Assembly (NCBI RefSeq): GCF_005503145.1 | Contig: NZ_SCNV01000023.1 | Span: 55,190-119,189, forward strand | DNA length: 64,000 bases | Source: Burkholderia sp. 4M9327F10 | Lineage (GTDB): Bacteria; Pseudomonadota; Gammaproteobacteria; Burkholderiales; Burkholderiaceae | Reading direction: 5' to 3' | Shown: positions 60,901-64,000 of the stretch, piece after piece | Layout: every line of letters starts with the position of its first letter | Position numbering within the stretch: position 1 is the first letter of the stretch | Program-made: the position numbers and the translations under genes | Notes under the pieces: model-generated | Databases searched by the model: none | The model's input: only the letters and a program-made list of their open reading frames with translations | Told to the model about the DNA's origin: nothing

Positions 60901-63899
60901 TCAATAGACTGCGCCGCACCGATGCTGAGATCGGTACCCGACTCGATGGTGCCGGTACTGGTAAGCGAGCCTGCGGTATTCGCGAGGCTCATGCTACCGT
61001 TCGACACCACCGTGCCCGCGATCGTCGTATTGCCCGCCGCGGCGACACTCATCGTCGCCGACGTGCCAAGCGTGCCGGTTGTCGCCACCGCTAACGAACC
61101 CGACGTGTTCAGCGTGCTGCCGGTCTGCGAGGTCACTGAGCCGTTCACGGTGATCCCGCCACCGCTGCCGTTCGCCGTCACCGCCAGTGCCGAGTTGGCC
61201 TGCACGTTATTGAGCGTCGCGGAGTTACCCGCAGTCAGCGTGACGTTGTTGCCCTGTAACGCGCCGGGCACATTGACGTTATTCGCTGCGGTGACCGTGA
61301 CATCCTTCGTGAAGCCGTTACTGCCGCCCAGGTTCACATCCTGGCCGGCCGTGATCGTGCCGTTGCCCTGGCCGGCAAGCATGCCGCCGGTCGTCACGTC
61401 CGTACCCGCCGCGAGCGTCATATCGCCGACTGCGCTGGTCGCACCCGTCAGCGAGACGTTTTGCGCGGCCTGTGCGACCAGCGTGCCGCCGCTGTTCACA
61501 GTGCCGGTGGAGTTCACGCTCCCCGTGGTCGCTGTCAATGCTGTATTGCCGACAGACTGCACCGTCCCGGCCGAAGCCACCGTCACGTTGCCCTGCCCGG
61601 TCAGCGCAACCTGCGCGCCGCCTGCCAGCGTCCCGTTCACCACCACGTCGCCCGCGGCCTGCACGGTGGTTGCGCCCACCGCCGCGGCATTGCCGTTAAA
61701 CGTTACATTGCCGTTGCCCGCCGCGCCGTTTGCCGTGACAGTGAACTCGCCGCCGGCCTGCACGCCGGTCAGCGTGACGCTGTTCGTCGCGCTCACCTGC
61801 AGTCCGTTGGCAAGCAGCTTGCCTGCCACGTTGATATCCTGGCCGCTCGTCAGCGTTCCGTTCTGTCCGAACGCCATCGAACCAGTGCCCGTGATGTCGC
61901 CCTGAGTCGTGAACGCGCCGTTGTTCTGCACGATCAGCACGCCGGGGACGTCGAGGCTGCCGCTGTTGATCGTCGCGTTGGTGCCCACGAGCAGCGAACC
62001 CGGCACGCTGAACAAGCCCGGCGTGTTGGCGTTCAGCGTCGTGCCGCTGGCAAGCGAACCGGTGACCGAGACGCCCTGGCCCGCCGAGAGCGTTACGGCA
62101 TTTTGCGCCGTGGCCTGGCCGGCGATTGTGGTGAGTTGTCCTGAAGTGAGCGCCAGATTGCCGGCGCTATTCACGTTGGCGTTGGTTGTCAGGTTGCCGT
62201 TGGTGGCGCTCAGCGCCAGGTTGCCGGAGGTCTGCACCGCCGCATTGACATTGAGGTTGCGCTGGGCTGTGGCCTGCAGAGTGTTGCTGCTCGTCTGGCC
62301 GTTAACGTTGATGTCCTGCGCAGCGGTCAAGGTGGTCGCACCGCTGACCACTGAGGTGCCGCTCAGAGTCACGTCGCCGCCCTGCGCTGTCACCGACAAC
62401 GCGCCACCGCTCTGCACGTCGCCCGTGGTGGCGCTCGCGCCTGCGACCAGCGTCGTGTCGCCGCTCGACTGCGTGTTCGCAACATTGATGTTGCCGCCGG
62501 CATTGATGGAGAGCGTGGTGCCAGACTGAATGGAACCCGTCGACGTTACATCGCCGTTGGCGTTGATCGCGTAGCCGCCAACGCCGATATGCGTGCCCGT
62601 CATCGAGACATTACCGCTTGAGCTCACGCTCGCCTGCTGCTGGGCCGCGCTACCTGCCAGCGAGACATCGCCGTTCGCCGACAACGTCAGGTTCCCTGCA
62701 TTCGCCGCCAGTTGAGCGTCGGTGCGCACACCCATGCCGGCCGCAGTGCCGATTACCTGAATCTGGCCGGCCGTCATTGCGCCGTAGGCGGTCGCGTCGA
62801 TAGCAAGACCGTTGTTGGCGTTACCGTTCGAGGCGTTGATCGCAGCGGCGGTATTGGTGGTGCCGTTCGAGGCGGTCGTATATGTCGTGCCAGTGGCGTC
62901 CACCGCCGTGGGTGTCACGATCTGCTGGCCTGCGATCACATTGATGCGGGTGCCTGCATACAGCGGCGCATTCACGCCAATTGTCTGCGCGATCAGGTCG
63001 ATCGTGCCGACCGTACCTTCGATACCGGCGCCGGGTCCATTGACGCCCGCATCGCCTTCAATCTGGATATGCCCGCTGGTGACGTTGTAGCCGATCGCCT
63101 GAGCGTTGTTGAAACTGGTGGGTGTCCCGCTGACACCGGTCAGGAACTGCGGCGTGCCCGTGGACAACGTCACGCCGATCGTATTGGTAAAGCCGGTCCC
63201 CTGGGTGGCAATCCCGTTCGGATTGACGATGATCACGGTCGCAGGTGCGCCGAACACTTCCAGCGGTCCGTTCAGCAAGCTGGCGTATGCGGTACCCGTC
63301 GAGGTCACCTGGTTGACGATCACGCTCGCCGTGCGCCCGTTCAGGTTCGGGTTAGCCTGCACATTGCCGCCGGTCAGCGACGTGCCCGACATCAAACTGT
63401 TGTTGAGGATCAGGCCAACCGGATCAATGTTAAAGCTCTGATATTGATTGAGCGAGATGCCTGCCGAGTTCGGCGCCGTGATGTTGACGACCGGCACGCC
63501 ACCACCTGCGCCAGTGGATTGCGTGACTTTGGGCTGGAACGAGATTGGCGCGGTGGGGTCGACAATTGGCGTCGCTTGCACCTCCTGCATCGCAAACCGT
63601 ATGCGCACCGCGGCCAGATCGATAATCCGCTGCCACGCTTCGTCATCGAGGCGACGGCTGCCCGCAGCCAGCACGCCTGCGGCGTCGCGGCTCTGCTCGA
63701 ACGTCACCGAGAGCGGTCCTGCAAACAGCGTCAACGCGACCATTGCCGACACAGCCCGCTGCCACCAGCGATAGCTGCGCGACGGCATGCCGACGAACCA
63801 CTGCAGTCGTGACGACTGCCGGGTCTGGTCTAGCAGCTCGCCCCTTGGCAGGCGGCTTTGTTCGAGTTGTCGTAAAGCGGTTCGCGTAGACGCTTTCAT
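51969..63899 (-). CDS. cdiA: CdiA/filamentous-haemagglutinin-type two-partner-secretion exoprotein
   Basis: About 3,976 residues. The N-terminal region (1-80) is long and basic with a hydrophobic core (AVSAMVALTLFAGPLSV, about 49-65) that serves as the signal. The TPS secretion domain (about 135-370) has VVNITAPNSAGISLNQYQSF, NGRTASVIVNQV and VIIVNPNGI. A very long beta-helix of GNLTLSA-type repeats follows, with about 180-residue super-repeats, then the NNQNG/AGNN haemagglutinin region. Next come a YNPQEEDLLLQQAALQQTG region, a DUF637-like segment (LGALLEAGAVGALTAGLTNG), an Ala-rich pretoxin part with AENETLNN where VENN is usual (about residue 3640), a Ser/Thr/Gly linker and the toxin tip. 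ATG 63899 is chosen over a GTG at 63986. The secretion partner CdiB is not in the window. Confidence 0.9.
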   Translation of the reverse strand: MKASTRTALRQLEQSRLPRGELLDQTRQSSRLQWFVGMPSRSYRWWQRAVSAMVALTLFAGPLSVTFEQSRDAAGVLAAGSRRLDDEAWQRIIDLAAVRIRFAMQEVQATPIVDPTAPISFQPKVTQSTGAGGGVPVVNITAPNSAGISLNQYQSFNIDPVGLILNNSLMSGTSLTGGNVQANPNLNGRTASVIVNQVTSTGTAYASLLNGPLEVFGAPATVIIVNPNGIATQGTGFTNTIGVTLSTGTPQFLTGVSGTPTSFNNAQAIGYNVTSGHIQIEGDAGVNGPGAGIEGTVGTIDLIAQTIGVNAPLYAGTRINVIAGQQIVTPTAVDATGTTYTTASNGTTNTAAAINASNGNANNGLAIDATAYGAMTAGQIQVIGTAAGMGVRTDAQLAANAGNLTLSANGDVSLAGSAAQQQASVSSSGNVSMTGTHIGVGGYAINANGDVTSTGSIQSGTTLSINAGGNINVANTQSSGDTTLVAGASATTGDVQSGGALSVTAQGGDVTLSGTSVVSGATTLTAAQDINVNGQTSSNTLQATAQRNLNVNAAVQTSGNLALSATNGNLTTNANVNSAGNLALTSGQLTTIAGQATAQNAVTLSAGQGVSVTGSLASGTTLNANTPGLFSVPGSLLVGTNATINSGSLDVPGVLIVQNNGAFTTQGDITGTGSMAFGQNGTLTSGQDINVAGKLLANGLQVSATNSVTLTGVQAGGEFTVTANGAAGNGNVTFNGNAAAVGATTVQAAGDVVVNGTLAGGAQVALTGQGNVTVASAGTVQSVGNTALTATTGSVNSTGTVNSGGTLVAQAAQNVSLTGATSAVGDMTLAAGTDVTTGGMLAGQGNGTITAGQDVNLGGSNGFTKDVTVTAANNVNVPGALQGNNVTLTAGNSATLNNVQANSALAVTANGSGGGITVNGSVTSQTGSTLNTSGSLAVATTGTLGTSATMSVAAAGNTTIAGTVVSNGSMSLANTAGSLTSTGTIESGTDLSIGAAQSIDLGTNSTSALGNLSLTAGQNITMNGSVVSQGNGTLNAGGTIGGAGALAFGNAANLSSGGDTDLTGSLRGATIQTSAGGSGTFANVQAGNTIALTANNDLNLTGTLAGGSTVALTSGQDINISGSLQSSSDTNLTALYGTVGVTGAVNSNGALNVLAGTDINLGGTTTVALDTTLQSVRDVNVTGSLNGQGNGTISAGRNIGGAGSIAFTQSAILNAAGAISQGGLIQGQNVQVSAASDVAVNNIESASTVSLTAGTGGSGSLTVNGAAAAASAITAAAYGDVTVATGGKLATGTTLGVAALNGINVAGALESNGDAVLNAQQGSLNATGGINSGGALTITTGLDLSLGASTSAVGDVTLNAGRTATLNGTLVGQGNGYINAGQDINGPGTQAFTNAAVLSAQGDIALAGSLQANSVQATGGDSAALNNVTSATTLTLTANGNAGNGDTAITGTATAPGVVALTAARDVLISGTLGGGSTVTLTAQRNATLSGTVQSVGDLDVTATNGNATLTGTTTTTGALNVTSGGNTQLGGQVSVTNNLTAQASGDIALSGSVAGQGMGSLTAGQDITGGGSAAFAQAVTLSAANNVALTGSLQGTSVTVTGGNNAGLGSAQAVTGNLSVTANGNAGEGDVTFGGTATALGTTTLQAARDVSVTGALNSGATTSITAARNLTAAGVNSAGDLTMTATSGNLTAASVTTQGNLNASAGQTLTVSGQTAAAGNATLTSGGDMTLTGGIAAQNTGTLTSGSTLTAGSVAFGQQATLNAGGSINVSGSVATNGNLAATAGDSLSMGSAQAGGTVGLQAKGQDGTGDVSVQGVLTSGAATTVTAARDASVSGNLTSGDAVTVTAGRNLTVGGNLSANSDTALTATAGNLGVAGTVTSVGNLNATAGGTLALAGGLINGDTTLKSTGTTTLTGALYGLGTATINAGGSVIGGGALTFGKDIAITAGAGVTLGGIQGAGQLTATSVGDMSLGATTAVGNVTATSTGGSVAFNGALQSGGNVQIQAANNATVTGAVSSMGTVNVTGTNGNVNVAGVSSNGDTTMTAGQTLTLSGTSTVAGQFTLSGGNVTLSGSQGGSKNVTVSAQGTLDASQASLVSTQNMQLTGTNVTVGTAIVGGNLIAQASNQLSLVGGSVDVVGAATLTSQNGFYNASNVLSGGNLFVSAPNLTNASSGSLASTATTTINATNFNNAGIVNGSTTNISVGGGLTNVDGSLMGLNSLTINAGSLNNQNGLIFAGNPNVNNGPTTGNLSLTINGGNGAFNNAGGQVLAQDNLGLSAVNMALDPSQGTISQGGQLSITAGSINVGGTWNYGGLGVTVDGLNGITNTGTMNGTAPLTLTTGGTFTNYGQVTGQDVTVNGTVNNVAGAVLHAGDALTINGNTTNRGTVEAVNALTVSGGSYDNQGATTQSQGNVSFNLGGTLQNTGGSIFAGNNISINAGAVVNDQTASTGQQTVTTAISDPSLLLSGAIGTQTVIFVTWPGDQGSEHDSPTTSNATLQTLVGASGANGSSIGFVQEADGSWYYASTGGTTTIALPTVYQTQTTSTPGVAGVISAGNSIQLTAGSLSNQGGQIAASGNISLNLGALSNGAVAPTTTAQTVVRVNQADYTAFLTEIQNLGEIEAPSPSGNDANCTAAGDCPANANGSSAYPYPNTFNINTASTAPTATSTLSFTGSTGMIAAGSNLTVSSGGNLTNAGLMYAGNNVIVAAGTLTNQGGNQQNYSSQVGCASGVPNSACDNGGSPRGNNPNTTTFSYSQSDATIYAGNDLVIAAGQINNTYGNLLAGHNIVIGGVGTTASSTTPAQSLNNTSGNIVAGNNITLDVSGAITNNLPPPVPVHQNYGSQQQYAGCMTAGGYKESYCEAYVDQQSGNSSVISAGNNLQINAGSLTNIGSLISAGTSATIAVSGPVVNEAQTLNAYWHSEWVQETGMFSSDIRHNTWACGSVAECTALYGSAYTSVGGTIDPPTPVGNIAATIEAPNLSITSGGVIQNVGNVIGTSVALTGQKLINGITTANTYTPSVNAPSQVISLSPLTMPGLNLSTPRAVGMGTLPTPVAGQASYVDGALSDAQASIMGPQNLLNALPTNLQPSSTLFYYNPQEEDLLLQQAALQQTGQASFVSGLSYNTTTGASITDQEKQILYGNALTYAEQNNLQLGTALTQTQINALTQPMLWYVEQTVPDPTCTATGTATCPTITALMPQVYLPQNASALSAGGNILGQNVTLNFNGNGQGSILNTGNISASNTLTVNTDTLTNQANQVNVGSIWNSVKGGYTNTTGTEVQPGGFMSAANMDLNVQTLDQVGGALQQLNSDGTVNQAGTQQILATLQQQLGGDFTQTTVSDNLNTSFVQQGGGLPTFLVAAIAIAASIVTAGAAAAAMGATLATMTLGESIVAGAVSGMAGSAASELASGNGLDLGALLEAGAVGALTAGLTNGITYNSTTGSFGLGNLDQGLNSLPQDTSTLGQLAGISNVGNALTGTASTAGETAASNLPEEVAAMGATATISAGVQTAIEGGSFLDNLKTAGVQDLAAVGAYTIGQANDNGFFGTGAPGDLAYVASHAALGCVASAALGTGCGGGAIGGATSAVAAETIAYGVTGGQGNPNSGQLALITSGSMLLGGAVADALGQNSNAAAMAAENETLNNTCGSHDANGCGKVGGLLGAIVGAGVAIIASLGADVATEGLNAPATWDEAAAGGKLGNKIGTTIGNAIDTYAASQSSSETSTGTSTPTTSGSGSAGGAGDSTSTASNGNGAAANDASFSVPKGYTQNADGTVTGPQGATYTPTGVKDTNGNQIFQSGSNGYYTLNANGAAVSPAPSTLAGATPGSIVAANNAAHAAAISNVVDVFQANDAAVQTEVTMNTTANGVTTTSRTDMVVTAPSGTTSLPVPPGYVATDASTGSSVTSIPVNANGQVIVEVKTGNGPVTSNQSTVYPAAQTGNAVGVGGNAENAFGVPSPSNLPPTPVVILRKL
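51972..52985 (-). other. CdiA C-terminal toxin region with PD-(D/E)xK-like pattern
   Basis: The part of the exoprotein after AENETLNN, about 335 residues. A hydrophobic stretch (GLLGAIVGAGVAIIASLGAD) is followed by a Ser/Thr/Gly-rich linker, then the final about 130 residues: NVVDVFQANDAAVQTEVTMN, RTDMVV (D3879), VIVEVKTGNG (E3922, K3924) and a Gln a few residues on (TSNQ). D...ExK with flanking beta-strands is the pattern of PD-(D/E)xK nucleases, a common CdiA-CT class. Activity as a nuclease is inferred, not proven. Confidence 0.55.
58080..61904 (-). repeat. Eight super-repeats of about 550 bp inside cdiA
   Basis: A marker of the form GQGNGxIxAGxxIxGxGxxAF recurs at about 58080, 58621, 59171, 59722, 60276, 60756, 61309 and, in a shortened form, 61846. 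Spacings are about 541, 550, 551, 554, 480, 553 and 537 bases. Each unit contains similar runs (SLQGxxVxxxGG, LTANGNAGxGDVxxxGTA, AARDVxxxG). One unit is shorter by about 72 bases, which is close to one rung of the beta-helix. The units have diverged at DNA level. Confidence 0.75.
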
Positions 63900-64000
63900 G
63901 GTGAAGCTCTCGTTTTTTCTGCGTTTTCCTGTGTCCTGCACCGCTGGGCCGGTGACCGACCGGCCCGACGGTGGCAGCAAGGTCACCCCGACCCGCTGCC

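Noticed and set aside
58080..61904. CRISPR or tandem DNA repeat array
   Set aside because: The repeats are diverged, in frame, 550 bp long and lie within a protein-coding sequence.
58008..61905. Long plus-strand open frames opposite the exoprotein gene (58008-59870 and 60304-61905)
   Set aside because: They mirror the repetitive codon pattern of the cdiA repeats on the other strand; low-complexity Ala/Pro/Val or Arg-rich sequence with no start signals.

Overview
The window reads as chromosomal DNA of a high-GC betaproteobacterium of the Burkholderiaceae, most likely a Paraburkholderia. The basis is the Burkholderia-type porin, the L-arabinonate dehydratase pathway, phnWX with its own LysR regulator, an Rhizobium-etli-type asparaginase and the overall gene style. 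I see no rRNA, tRNA, IS element, phage or CRISPR array.

Region by region. 1-3.0 kb: an amino-acid-type ABC transporter (binding protein cut by the window edge) preceded by an IclR regulator. 3.2-13.6 kb: unlinked housekeeping and accessory genes (asparaginase, exported protein, divergent MurA paralogue, response regulator with a degenerate receiver, squalene/phytoene-synthase-like enzyme, short 6-phosphogluconate dehydrogenase, dienelactone-hydrolase-like protein, AraC and Lrp regulators). 13.7-15.6 kb: glmS, divergent from the Lrp gene across a cluster of AT-rich palindromes. 15.6-17.5 kb: hipBA with three evenly spaced operators. 17.6-26 kb: Nudix, rhomboid, an ECF sigma / membrane protein / ferredoxin operon, a COG0523 zinc GTPase under a Zur-like box, and mazEF under a perfect inverted repeat.

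26.4-29.5 kb is a 2-aminoethylphosphonate module: phnW and phnX diverging from a LysR gene. 29.6-43.4 kb is a pentose island: L-arabinonate dehydratase, AraFGH and YtfQRT-YjfF sugar transporters, 2-keto-3-deoxy-L-arabinonate dehydratase and two LysR genes. It supplies uptake and the two dehydration steps of the non-phosphorylative arabinose route; the sugar dehydrogenase, the lactonase and the final semialdehyde dehydrogenase are not here. 43.4-50.4 kb: porin, a LysR gene, then a dicarboxylate/amino-acid symporter translationally coupled to a tandem Asp/Glu-racemase-family protein, and a glycosyltransferase.

50.5-63.9 kb is the most unusual part: a contact-dependent-inhibition-type locus on the minus strand. 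A giant two-partner-secretion exoprotein of about 3,976 residues carries roughly 550-bp internal super-repeats and ends in a C-terminal region with a PD-(D/E)xK-like D...ExK pattern. Six bases later comes a 243-residue AT-rich gene placed where an immunity gene would be. Beyond it lies about 0.7 kb of decayed coding fragments, including one nearly intact small gene broken by a single stop codon, consistent with relics of older toxin/immunity cassettes. The outer-membrane transporter partner is not in the window.
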